From positions 1 through 62,305 of the forward strand of contig JAFLZH010000006.1 in the NCBI GenBank assembly GCA_029785615.1: DNA of 62,305 nucleotides, in the 5' to 3' direction. Under the pieces are notes generated by a model. That model was not told the DNA's origin and did not search any database. It saw nothing but the letters and a program-made list of their open reading frames with translations. Positions 16,124-24,114 of the stretch are shown piece by piece. How positions within the stretch are numbered: the first letter of the stretch is position 1; every line of letters begins with the position of its first letter. The translations under genes were made by a program, and so were the position numbers. The stretch comes from Nitrososphaerota archaeon. GTDB lineage: Archaea; Thermoproteota; Nitrososphaeria; Nitrososphaerales; Gagatemarchaeaceae.

Positions 16124-17698
16124 ATGAGCGCCTACTGGAAGACGCTTTCTCACAGCGGAGTGAATTTTCCCGACCCCTACGTCCCAGAGGGCCTGACGGT
16201 CTCTGTTGGCGGCGGGGATGTCGCACTTTCGCCCCTGGCGGAAGAGATGGCCTACAACTTCGCCAAGAAGAAAGAAACGCCATACGTCCAGGACCCGGTC
16301 TTCCGGTCCAACTTCATGTCTGACTTCGTAAAGCAACTCCCAGACCGGTACAGGGGGATCAAGTTCGAAGAGGTGGGCTTCTCGAAGTTCTACCGGAAGG
16401 TCGACATGGAGAAAGCGGCCAAGGAGGGGATGTCCAAGGAAGAGAAGAAGGCGCAGGCGGCGTCGAGGAAGGAGCGCAGGGAAGCCCTGAAGGCGAAGTA
16501 CGGCAAGGCAATCCTCGACGGGAAGGAGGTGGACATCGCGAACTGGATGGTCGAACCCCCGGGGCTCTTCATGGGGAGGGGGCAGCACCCGCTGCGGGGG
16601 CGGTGGAAGCCCAGGGTGCAGCCCGAGGACGTGGTCCTCAACCTCGGAGAGGGTTCCCCGGTGCCGCCGGGGGCCTGGAAGGAGGTGGTGAACGACCACA
16701 ACTCGATGTGGATGGCCAAGTGGATGGACAAGCTTACTGACAAGGAGAAGTACGTGTGGCTGCACGAGAGCTCGCCACTGCAGCAGTCACGCAGCAAAGC
16801 GAAGTATGACAACGCCAGGAAGGTGGGTACCAATCTCGAAAGGATCAGGGCCAGGATACGGAGAGACCTGGACTCAAAGGCCGAAAAGGCCAGGCAGGTC
16901 GCCACGGTCTGCTATCTGATCGACGCACTCGGCATGAGGGTGGGGGACGAGAAGGATGAAGACGAGGCGGACACCGTGGGTGCCAGCACTCTGAGGGTGG
17001 AGCACGTAAGCCTGAGAGGGAACATGGCGGAGTTCAAGTTCCTGGGGAAGGACTCGGTCGCCTGGAACAAGTCCGAAGAGCTGCCCCCGTCGGTCGTGAG
17101 GAACCTCCTCGAGTTCATGGCCGGGAAGAAGCTCGGGGACGAGATATTCCACGACGTCACCTCCAGCATGGTCAACCAGTTCCTCTCCTCCACCGTCCCC
17201 GGGGTCACAGCGAAGGTGTTCAGGACCTACCACGCCACGGCGAGGACGAAGGACTACCTGGGCTCCGAGGACCTGAGGGAAGCTGACGACCTTGACAAGC
17301 TCTACCACGCTAAGGAGGCGAACCTTCAGGCGGCGGTCTTCTGCAACCACCAGAGGACCCCTCCGAAGACCTGGGATGAAGCGCACAGGAAGAAGCAGCA
17401 GAAGCTCGAAGACGCCATCGCCAGAAACGACGTCAAGCGCATCCCCAAGCTGAAGAGGGAGCTCGAGTTCTATGAGCGGACCAAGAACTACAACCTCAAC
17501 ACGTCGATGAAGAACTACATCGACCCCAGGGTCTACAAGGCCTGGTGCGACTACGTCGGCCTCGACTGGGCGAAAGTCTACAGCAAGTCTCTGCAGAAGA
17601 AGTTCGCCTGGGTCCTCCAGTCATCAGCAAAGTGGAGCCCTGACGGTGGGGGAAAACCGCTACCTCAGGCGTCGACTCCGCGAGAGCACTCTCCATAG
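16124..17698 (+). CDS. top1B: DNA topoisomerase IB, eukaryote-like
   Basis: Relaxes supercoils by a transient 3'-phosphotyrosine link. The 524 residues include the N-terminal core, a basic linker with coiled stretches and the catalytic domain. Visible catalytic motifs are RVGDEKDEDEADTVGASTLR, the lysine region KDSVAWNK, KVFRTYHA, and NYIDPR with the nucleophile at Tyr465. Among archaea this enzyme is typical of Thaumarchaeota and close relatives, so it is the best lineage marker here. A start at 16082 is possible, but box A TTTTAATA falls inside that extension. The 3' end overlaps the convergent AIR-synthase-like gene by 39 bases. Confidence 0.95.
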   Translation: MSAYWKTLSHSGVNFPDPYVPEGLTVSVGGGDVALSPLAEEMAYNFAKKKETPYVQDPVFRSNFMSDFVKQLPDRYRGIKFEEVGFSKFYRKVDMEKAAKEGMSKEEKKAQAASRKERREALKAKYGKAILDGKEVDIANWMVEPPGLFMGRGQHPLRGRWKPRVQPEDVVLNLGEGSPVPPGAWKEVVNDHNSMWMAKWMDKLTDKEKYVWLHESSPLQQSRSKAKYDNARKVGTNLERIRARIRRDLDSKAEKARQVATVCYLIDALGMRVGDEKDEDEADTVGASTLRVEHVSLRGNMAEFKFLGKDSVAWNKSEELPPSVVRNLLEFMAGKKLGDEIFHDVTSSMVNQFLSSTVPGVTAKVFRTYHATARTKDYLGSEDLREADDLDKLYHAKEANLQAAVFCNHQRTPPKTWDEAHRKKQQKLEDAIARNDVKRIPKLKRELEFYERTKNYNLNTSMKNYIDPRVYKAWCDYVGLDWAKVYSKSLQKKFAWVLQSSAKWSPDGGGKPLPQASTPREHSP

Positions 17699-18667
17699 CT
17701 CGTCCTGAGGGGCTTCGTGCAGCGCCCGCTTCGCGCCGTCCCTCCCGGCCACGTATCTTCCGCCCTTCAAGAATGACCCGACCCTGGAGACCTTGCACAC
17801 CCCCAGCAACGCCTCTTCCACCTGAGCCTCTGCTCCAGGCGCCACCGCCAGAAGCAGCGAACCCGAGCCGATGAGCCGAAGGGGGTCGATGGAGAGGGCG
17901 TCGCATATCAGCCTGGTCTCGGGGGCCACAGGGACCGCCGCCTCGTCGAGCACGAATCCGACGCCGGAGGCCAGCGACATCTCGAAGGCCGCGCCGACGA
18001 CACCCCCCTCGGTGCAGTCGTGCATCGCGTGGACCGCTCCGGTTCCAAATGAAGCCACGGCCTCCTTCGTTATGTCGACCTCATCGATGAATCGTCTCGC
18101 CCTCTTGAGCGCGGAGGCCGGGACCTCCCTTGCGGTGAACCTATGCTCCCGTGCCAGCTCCGCTGTCCCTTCCAGGCCCGCGGTCTTCGTCATCATTAGG
18201 GTGTCTCCCTCCCGGGCGTCCCCCGAGGTGACAAACCTGTCCACCAGGCTGAACACCGTCACCATTAGGATGGGGTGGTCGACGCCGGGGGCGACCTCGG
18301 TGTGCCCGCCCAGTACGGTGACCCCGAGCTCCTTGGCTGCCTCGTGGACTTGCCTGGCGACCTTGGCGAGGTCCGATTCTGAAGAGCCCCTCGGAAGGAG
18401 TATGACGACCTCGGCGAACTGCGGCATGTTGCCGCTGGTGGCCACGTCATTGGCGCTCACCCTCACGGCGTAGGTGCCTATATCCGCCGAAACCCCCGTT
18501 ATCGGGTCCGCCGACGCCACCAGGAACTTAGCCCCGACCTTGACTGCCGCGAAGTCGAGCCCCGCCCGGGCCGGAGCCACCAACTTGTCCGATCCCGCTC
18601 CCGTCAGCTTCAGCACTGTGTCGTTCAGGACCCTGATTGGAATCTTCCCCAGGTCGAGCCTCTTCAC
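17660..18667 (-). CDS. AIR synthase-related (PurM/HypE fold) protein
   Basis: A 335-residue ATP-binding protein of the PurM/HypE superfamily. The pattern includes the N-terminal KLVAPARAGLDFAAVKVG region, DIGTYAVRVSANDVATSG, GGHTEVAPGV, a later MHDCTEGGV segment and a C-terminal barrel-like domain. These resemble AIR-synthase-related archaeal proteins rather than true PurM. The substrate is unknown; HypE-like hydrogenase maturation is unlikely without other hyp genes here. GTG 18667 is the likely start. The last 39 bases overlap the 3' end of topoisomerase IB. Confidence 0.8.
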   Translation of the reverse strand: MKRLDLGKIPIRVLNDTVLKLTGAGSDKLVAPARAGLDFAAVKVGAKFLVASADPITGVSADIGTYAVRVSANDVATSGNMPQFAEVVILLPRGSSESDLAKVARQVHEAAKELGVTVLGGHTEVAPGVDHPILMVTVFSLVDRFVTSGDAREGDTLMMTKTAGLEGTAELAREHRFTAREVPASALKRARRFIDEVDITKEAVASFGTGAVHAMHDCTEGGVVGAAFEMSLASGVGFVLDEAAVPVAPETRLICDALSIDPLRLIGSGSLLLAVAPGAEAQVEEALLGVCKVSRVGSFLKGGRYVAGRDGAKRALHEAPQDELWRVLSRSRRLR

Positions 18668-18799
18668 TCCCTGGGGGGCCGGGCCCTAACCAAAGTCCTT
18701 TCCGGTCGCTCCAGGGGCCGCGCGGTTCCGATTCGGTGTCCCTACACCCTCCCCCCAAACTTGTACTTCGGCTCCTTTCGGCAACTTGCGGGTCGCCTT

Positions 18800-19441
18800 T
18801 CAGAGAGCCGAGAGCAGCGTCCCCATGACGTAGAGCAGGAGGGCGGCTAACGCCCCCACCGCCGCGGACTCGAGCCCAGACTTCGGCCTGAAGTTCTGCG
18901 GGATGAACGCCCTGGACCCGAGGGCGAAAAGTGCAAGGAGGGAAAGGGTCACGGATCCCCCGAGCGCCACCGCTCTGGGGAGCAAAAAGAGGTACGGGGA
19001 GACCGAGAGCATGGAAAGCAGGAAGAACGCCACGCCGGCGGCGAACGCGTGGGTATAGGGGTCCACGTTGGCTACCTCTGCGTCCACGCGCAGTTCCCTC
19101 CGGAGCGTCTCCCTCAACCAGAGGTCCTTGTCCTTCGTCAGCCTCCCCATAATCACCTCGACCTCCCGTTCGTCGTAGCCGTCCTTCCTGAGAAGGCCAA
19201 CCATCTCCTGCTTCTCCTCATCGGGCTCCGTCTCGATCTCCATCTTCTCCCTTTCCATGTCAATCCTCAGTGAGTCCACTTCCGACCTCCGGGAGAGGTA
19301 GCTGCTGAAGAACATCGACAGGGCGCCCGCGAGGGCGAATGCGAACCCTGCGACCGCAATGGTCCCAAATGGCAGCCCGGCCCCGTTCAGGGCCGAGGTC
19401 ATCGCGACCCCCTCTATCGCCCCGTCGCTCCCTCCAAGCAC
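18800..19441 (-). CDS. VIT1/CCC1-like membrane transporter
   Basis: The N-terminus GGSDGAIEGV and the following span match the VIT1/CCC1 family of iron and manganese transporters. A cytoplasmic helical pair (about residues 55-115) rich in E and K follows, and then three C-terminal spans. GTG 19441 is the first standard start, but the frame continues upstream and gives IPARNILDRVV, a natural beginning for this family. CTG 19504 lies about 33 bases after a box A (complement of 19534-19541) and could be the true start, adding 21 residues. Confidence 0.75.
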   Translation of the reverse strand: MLGGSDGAIEGVAMTSALNGAGLPFGTIAVAGFAFALAGALSMFFSSYLSRRSEVDSLRIDMEREKMEIETEPDEEKQEMVGLLRKDGYDEREVEVIMGRLTKDKDLWLRETLRRELRVDAEVANVDPYTHAFAAGVAFFLLSMLSVSPYLFLLPRAVALGGSVTLSLLALFALGSRAFIPQNFRPKSGLESAAVGALAALLLYVMGTLLSAL

Positions 19442-19664
19442 AACCCTGTCTAGGATGTTGCGGGCAGGGATGTGAGGGTGCTTCTCGATCGGATGGGAGG
19501 CCAGCTTGACTCGCGTGCGATGGATGACGGTTCTTATTTAGAAGTTGACGCTACACCCCAAGAGACCCTCGCCAAGAACAAGAATCGGATTTCGCTTGAC
19601 ACATCAGTCTCGCCGTCATGCATAGGCTCATTCTTAAAAGCCAAGGCGCGCCACGGCTGCCGAC

Positions 19665-19787
19665 ATGACTCTGGACGAGAAAATCCGCTACGGGATGCTC
19701 GCCCTGACCGGCGCAAGCATTGTTTTTGCGTCGCTGGGCCTGAAAGTCGGGCCGCTCGAGATAATCGGCGGCTTCGGTGTCAGCTAG
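19665..19787 (+). CDS. Small single-span membrane protein, 40 residues
   Basis: ATG 19665 lies about 28 bases after TTCTTAAAAG (19631-19640), the usual leaderless arrangement. The product has a charged N-terminus (MTLDEKIRYG), a hydrophobic span of about 18 residues, and a second hydrophobic stretch ending in IIGGFG. It ends six bases before the convergent regulator gene. I do not recognise it, but promoter spacing and membrane-like composition support a real gene. Confidence 0.5.
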   Translation: MTLDEKIRYGMLALTGASIVFASLGLKVGPLEIIGGFGVS

Positions 19788-19792
19788 ACCTC

Positions 19793-20935
19793 CTAGCTGA
19801 CCCCTGCTTTTATCTGGACCATCAACCGTTCGAACTTCGACAGCAGGCTCTCTGCATCGAAGGTCCACCGCTTCGCGGTCGAGTCGAACAGCTGGTAGGC
19901 GATCGTGAACCGGGCTGCTTCCGACTGGTCGATGGGATGGATGCTCATCCTGTCCCTGACCCCGTGGGTGACGCGCCCGATGTACTGGAGGGCCTCGACC
20001 ACGTTGTCGACGGGGAAAGCGAATTCTGCGAAGTAGTTGCCGCCGCCGGCCTCCCCCCAGAGGAACGGGAGCCGGTCGATCCCCCGTCTGAGGGACATCG
20101 CTTCGAGTTCGCTGGGTCCCCTGGCGAATAGGTCTACGGCGAAATACCGGTGCCTACGGTGAAGCGCCTTCTCGAGGGTGTAGTCGTACCTCGTCCCCAT
20201 CCAGTTGACCGTGTATCCCGATATCAACCCCCTGGCGATGACGTGCGACGAATAGTGCCACGCCAGCTTCTTGTAGTTGACCTTCAGCTTGTCCGACATC
20301 TCCTTGAGGGACTTGTTCGCGTCCATCTGGAGCTCCTTCATGATCAGCAGGTCGACATGGTCGAACCTGCACTTCTCCGACGGGACCGCGGCGGCAGACT
20401 GGAAGTCGTCAGGGCCCGTCCCCTGCCAGTCGAAATCCCACCTCCCCGTGTCAAAGTCGTAGCGCTCTGGCTTCATGGGGACCGTACGGAACCAGTCGAA
20501 CTCGAAGACTTCGAGACGGGAGAACATCCCCATCTCTTCAAGTCCTCTGAGAAGGCCACGCACCGCCGAGACGTGTTCAGCAGGGACGCTGAAGTTGACC
20601 ACATGCTCGCCGCTCACCAGGGTCTTCGCGAACCCGACGACATAGCATAGCTCGTGCATGGCCGCAAAGACAGCCTGGGCGTAGCCTCTGTAGGGCTCGG
20701 ACACGTCGGCTACGGCCATCATCCTCCTCAGGCCGAGCCTCTCGTGGTCGACGGCCGCCTGGATTGCTATCCCGCGCTTGACGATCTTCTCCTTGTACCT
20801 GTAGCGCACAGACTCCTTGAACTGACCCAGTCTCCTCGATATCTCTGGGACGTTGGGGCCGACCTCAGATAGCAGCTTCACGAGTTGTACGGTCCTGACG
20901 TTGGTGCTGTCGACTTCCTGTCCCACTACTGTCAT
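19793..20935 (-). CDS. Archaeal winged-helix transcription regulator with two HTH domains
   Basis: About 380 residues. The first HTH is near residues 10-60 (VQLVKLLSEVGPNVPEISRRLGQ) and a second lies near the middle (HVDLLIMKELQMDANKSLKEMSDKL). Lrp-like ligand domains may follow each. The frame is open to 21142, but ATG 20935 is preceded by GGAGGGG and lies downstream of a box A near 20976-20985, so I use it. It is divergent from the ACT-V4R gene. I cannot name the regulon. Confidence 0.75.
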   Translation of the reverse strand: MTVVGQEVDSTNVRTVQLVKLLSEVGPNVPEISRRLGQFKESVRYRYKEKIVKRGIAIQAAVDHERLGLRRMMAVADVSEPYRGYAQAVFAAMHELCYVVGFAKTLVSGEHVVNFSVPAEHVSAVRGLLRGLEEMGMFSRLEVFEFDWFRTVPMKPERYDFDTGRWDFDWQGTGPDDFQSAAAVPSEKCRFDHVDLLIMKELQMDANKSLKEMSDKLKVNYKKLAWHYSSHVIARGLISGYTVNWMGTRYDYTLEKALHRRHRYFAVDLFARGPSELEAMSLRRGIDRLPFLWGEAGGGNYFAEFAFPVDNVVEALQYIGRVTHGVRDRMSIHPIDQSEAARFTIAYQLFDSTAKRWTFDAESLLSKFERLMVQIKAGVS

Positions 20936-21066
20936 GTTCCCCTCCAGGGTTCCAGGGTGCTTTGCCTGCCGTCCGGATTTAAGGGGTGTAGATTCCAAAT
21001 CCATAGCTTTGATATCTCGCTTCCGCTCGCCCTTCCACCAGCATAGAGCCGGCCCGCGATGGTAGG

Positions 21067-21075
21067 CTTTATTAA
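21067..21075 (+). promoter_or_regulatory. Box A of the ACT-V4R gene
   Basis: CTTTATTAA about 35 bases before ATG 21107. It faces a CTTAAATC-type box for the divergent regulator near 20976-20985, so both promoters lie within about 100 bases. Confidence 0.5.
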
Positions 21076-21106
21076 GAATATGCATCGGGGGTAAGGCTAA
21101 TCTCCC

Positions 21107-21940
21107 ATGCGTTATCCTAAGGAAGTAGAAATCTGGGAGCATGCTCCCGGCCGAAGGTTGGCGGAAGTGGTCGTCAGAATCAGGAACGAGAAGGGGGCCC
21201 TGGCCAGCTGCAGTCAGGCTGTAAGCGACTGCAATGTGAACGTCCTCACGGGGTTCTTCACCGCGCCCGGGCGGTCACGCACGGCTACCCTGAGCTTCTT
21301 CGCTGACATCACCGACGCGGAAGGGGGTCTTTCCGACCTGAGGAGGACGCTGCAGGCCATGGATCAGATCCAGTCTGTGGAAGCCATCGCAGCCGAAGAC
21401 GGGTTCATGGTAGACAAGCAGCACTTCCCCGTGCAGTGGGCGGGCCGAAGGGGCATTCTGATGAGAGCGGACGCGCTCAACGAGATGCTGAACAGACTTT
21501 GGGCTGTCTTCGGTACGGGAGCCGCGACCATAATCGACCAGATGGCGGAAGCCATGGGTCGGCATTCTGCCAAGGAAATCGTGGAAGACTTCGGGGCGAG
21601 GTTCGCAGTCGACCAGCTCGACGAACTGATCGGGACCTACTCTGCCCTGGGCTACGCAGACGTATCGATAGAGCGAGGTAAGACTTCCGACTTTCCCGTT
21701 GTGGTAAACGCGAAGTCGCTCTTCGAGTGCGAGTCGAACGCGAAGCAGCACCTCCACAGGAGGAGCGCTTTCTTCAGGGCGCACCTCCGGGGGTTCATGT
21801 CAGGGACCTTCAGCAAGGCCTTCGACGTGAGCGAGGTTCAGTGCCTGACGGACGGGGACGAGGTCTGTTCGTTCAGGGTGGCGCTCTCCGAGGCGGTCGC
21901 CCCCAGACTCCCGGCGCGGCTCTCCGAACGGGCCCCCTGA
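21107..21940 (+). CDS. ACT domain plus V4R domain protein (small-molecule sensor candidate)
   Basis: A 277-residue protein. Residues about 15-90 resemble an ACT domain (AEVVVRIRNEKGALASCSQAV), which usually binds amino acids. Residues about 175-260 match a V4R (4-vinyl reductase) domain with the conserved cysteines LFECES and GDEVCSF that bind ligand or metal. Such proteins often act as sensors or adaptors. It is divergent from a two-HTH regulator, which may be its partner. No catalytic residues are apparent. Confidence 0.7.
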   Translation: MRYPKEVEIWEHAPGRRLAEVVVRIRNEKGALASCSQAVSDCNVNVLTGFFTAPGRSRTATLSFFADITDAEGGLSDLRRTLQAMDQIQSVEAIAAEDGFMVDKQHFPVQWAGRRGILMRADALNEMLNRLWAVFGTGAATIIDQMAEAMGRHSAKEIVEDFGARFAVDQLDELIGTYSALGYADVSIERGKTSDFPVVVNAKSLFECESNAKQHLHRRSAFFRAHLRGFMSGTFSKAFDVSEVQCLTDGDEVCSFRVALSEAVAPRLPARLSERAP

Positions 21941-21985
21941 GGGCGCATCAAACTTTAAACCGCCTGCGGAGCCCGCCCGGCTCCG

Positions 21986-22549
21986 TTGTCTCTGAAAGAC
22001 AGGCGGGAGGAGTACGAGTGGCCGCCTACCCGGATCGAGCGGGTGCACCTCGTCACCGACAAGAAGAGCTACGCCTCAGGGGACACCGTGAAGGTCAACG
22101 TCGCCTACAGGATCGTAGGGGGGCTGAGGGAGGCCTTCAACCCCGACGTCTGGACGGTCGCCTGGGAGGACTTCGACAAGAGGCTCCCACTCACCCTCAG
22201 GCTCACCCTGAGCGCGAGCGGGGGGGTCCGACCCCGGAAGCTTGAGGAAATCAAGAAGGAGGTCCGGAGGGCTAGCTTCTACTGGAGCCGCGACCCCGAC
22301 CTTCCCTACCGAATCTGGGCGATGATCATGCCCGAAGACGGCGGCCCTCCCAAGATACCCCGGAACGTGGAGGACGCGAAGTCCAAGATGCTCGACGTGG
22401 AGAAGGAGTTTGCGTTCCCTGCCTCTTCTCTGGGCCCTGGGCGACACGGACTCTTCGCCGAAGCGAGGGCGCGATGGACGCGGAGGAGTTTCATAGAGAA
22501 GGGGGGAGTCGAATCGAAGTCGAAGCCGGCGGCGATAGAGGTTGAGTGA
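21986..22549 (+). CDS. Hypothetical protein, beta-sandwich-like
   Basis: A 187-residue protein starting at TTG 21986, about 30 bases after AACTTTAAAC, which fits a leaderless transcript. It opens with SLKDRREEYEW and contains VTDKKSYASGDTVKVNVAY, a pattern common in secreted beta-sandwich domains, but no signal peptide is visible. Its last eight bases overlap the OsmC gene, so both are cotranscribed. Function unknown. Confidence 0.7.
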   Translation: MSLKDRREEYEWPPTRIERVHLVTDKKSYASGDTVKVNVAYRIVGGLREAFNPDVWTVAWEDFDKRLPLTLRLTLSASGGVRPRKLEEIKKEVRRASFYWSRDPDLPYRIWAMIMPEDGGPPKIPRNVEDAKSKMLDVEKEFAFPASSLGPGRHGLFAEARARWTRRSFIEKGGVESKSKPAAIEVE

Positions 22550-22964
22550 AGGCGAGTGGAAGGCGGAGGTCGATTGGAGCGGAGACAACGTCTTCCTTGG
22601 CTCCGACGCGTCGGGCCACACAGTGGTCTTCGACGCCGTGCAAGGCGCGCCCAAGGGGATCAGCCCGATGACAGCCCTCCTCACCTCCCTGGGCGCCTGC
22701 ACGGGGATGGACATAGTGGCCATACTCAAGAAGAGAAAGCAGAACCTGGCTTCGCTTAGGATATTCATCTCCGGGGAAAGGCCCGAGCACGGCCTCCCGA
22801 AGCCCTGGACTTCCATACACATCAAGTATGTCCTCTCCGGGGTCGGCCTTGAGAGGAGATACGTGGAAGAGGCGATAAAAGACAGCACCGAGAAGTTCTG
22901 CAGCGTGGGCGCCACAATACAGCCCACCGCGAAGATCTCGCACTCCTACGAGATAGTCTCCTAG
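22542..22964 (+). CDS. OsmC/Ohr family peroxide-detoxification protein
   Basis: A 140-residue protein. It has the two redox cysteines of the family: LGACTGMD near residue 53 on the central helix, and KFCSVG near residue 118. OsmC-type enzymes reduce organic hydroperoxides with dihydrolipoamide or similar thiols. The start overlaps the previous gene by eight bases. With the peroxiredoxin at 5499 this is the second thiol peroxidase of the window. Confidence 0.9.
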   Translation: MSEGEWKAEVDWSGDNVFLGSDASGHTVVFDAVQGAPKGISPMTALLTSLGACTGMDIVAILKKRKQNLASLRIFISGERPEHGLPKPWTSIHIKYVLSGVGLERRYVEEAIKDSTEKFCSVGATIQPTAKISHSYEIVS

Positions 22965-23989
22965 ACCTTCAGGACTATCTTTCCAAAGTGCCTGCTCGAC
23001 TCCATCCTAGATTGGGCTGCGCTCGCCTCCGCCAGAGGGTACACCTTGTCTACCACCGTCTTCAGCCTCCCGGACCTGAACAGCTTCACCACCTCCAGCA
23101 GCTCGCCCATGCCAGCCATGAAGCTCCCGTAGATGGTGAGCTCCCTGTTGTATACGTACCTGAGGTCGGTAGTCACCTCGGCCCCTGTGGTCGCCCCGCA
23201 GGTGACCAGCCTCCCCCCCTTCGCGAGCGCCCTCACGCTCCCCTGCCAGGTAGACCTTCCTACGTGCTCGACCACCACGTCGACCCCCCTCTTACCGGTG
23301 AGCCGTCGGACCTCGGCAAGGACGTCCTGGGAGTAGTGGTCCACCACCTCGTCGGCGCCGAGTGCGCGCGCCCTCTCGGCCTTGTCCCGGTCGCCTGCTG
23401 TCGCGATTACCTTCGCACCGAACAGCTTGGCCACCTGGATGGCCGCCGAGCCGACCCCAGAGTTGGCACCGAGGACGAGGACGGTGTCGCCGGGGGCGAC
23501 CTTCGCCTTCGCTACCAACATGTGGTACGCCGTCTCGAACACCAGGGGGAATGAAGCGGCCTCCTCCAACGACATCTCCTCCGGCTTCCTGAGCAGGTGG
23601 GTCCTGCGGACCTTCACCAGCTCCGCGTATCCTCCGTCAACCCCATACCCGATTATGGTGTAGTCCCTGCACTGGTCGTCTCTACCAGAGAGGCACCTGT
23701 CGCACCGCCCGCACCCCATCCCGGGGTTGACTATCACCTCGTCCCCTGCGGCGAGCTCCTTCTCTTCGGCCGGGACCCTCTCCACCACCCCGGCAATGTC
23801 GCTCCCTGAGATATGCGGCAGTGGGATCTCGACGTTCGGCAGCCCGTTCCGCGCCCATATGTCCAGGTGGTTGAGGGCGCACGCCTTCACCCTCACCAGC
23901 GCTTCATCCGCGGTCGGAACAGGGTCGGGGGCCTCCTCGTACTTCAGCACCTCGGGGCCGCCGTGGCTGTGGAACCTGACCGCCTTCAA
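22961..23989 (-). CDS. Zinc-containing alcohol dehydrogenase-like (quinone reductase type) protein
   Basis: Medium-chain dehydrogenase of 342 residues. The structural zinc lobe is complete (GCGRCDRCLSGRDDQC). At the catalytic site the sequence reads ACALNHLDIW, as in quinone oxidoreductase relatives, so classic alcohol oxidation is not certain. The NADP-binding GANSGVGSAAIQ motif is near residue 175. TTG 23989 lies about 26 bases from a GGAAATAAG box, giving a leaderless start. Divergent from orc1/cdc6. Confidence 0.9.
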   Translation of the reverse strand: MKAVRFHSHGGPEVLKYEEAPDPVPTADEALVRVKACALNHLDIWARNGLPNVEIPLPHISGSDIAGVVERVPAEEKELAAGDEVIVNPGMGCGRCDRCLSGRDDQCRDYTIIGYGVDGGYAELVKVRRTHLLRKPEEMSLEEAASFPLVFETAYHMLVAKAKVAPGDTVLVLGANSGVGSAAIQVAKLFGAKVIATAGDRDKAERARALGADEVVDHYSQDVLAEVRRLTGKRGVDVVVEHVGRSTWQGSVRALAKGGRLVTCGATTGAEVTTDLRYVYNRELTIYGSFMAGMGELLEVVKLFRSGRLKTVVDKVYPLAEASAAQSRMESSRHFGKIVLKV

Positions 23990-24079
23990 CGCTCTTGGTC
24001 TTCCTCCGGCTTATTTCCACTTTGCCAGAACACTTTCGGCGAACCCTCTATCTGTAGTCCTGTTGAGCGCACGACTAAG

Positions 24080-24087
24080 GTTATAAG
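24080..24087 (+). promoter_or_regulatory. Box A of the orc1/cdc6 gene
   Basis: GTTATAAG about 30 bases before ATG 24115. The 126-base region between this gene and the dehydrogenase shows no ORB-like origin repeats that I can recognise. Confidence 0.5.
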
Positions 24088-24114
24088 AGAAATTGGGGGA
24101 ATCAAGACGCTCTC

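Noticed and set aside
23990-24114. Replication origin next to orc1/cdc6
   Set aside because: The 126-base gap has no inverted ORB-like repeats or AT-rich unwinding element that I can see.
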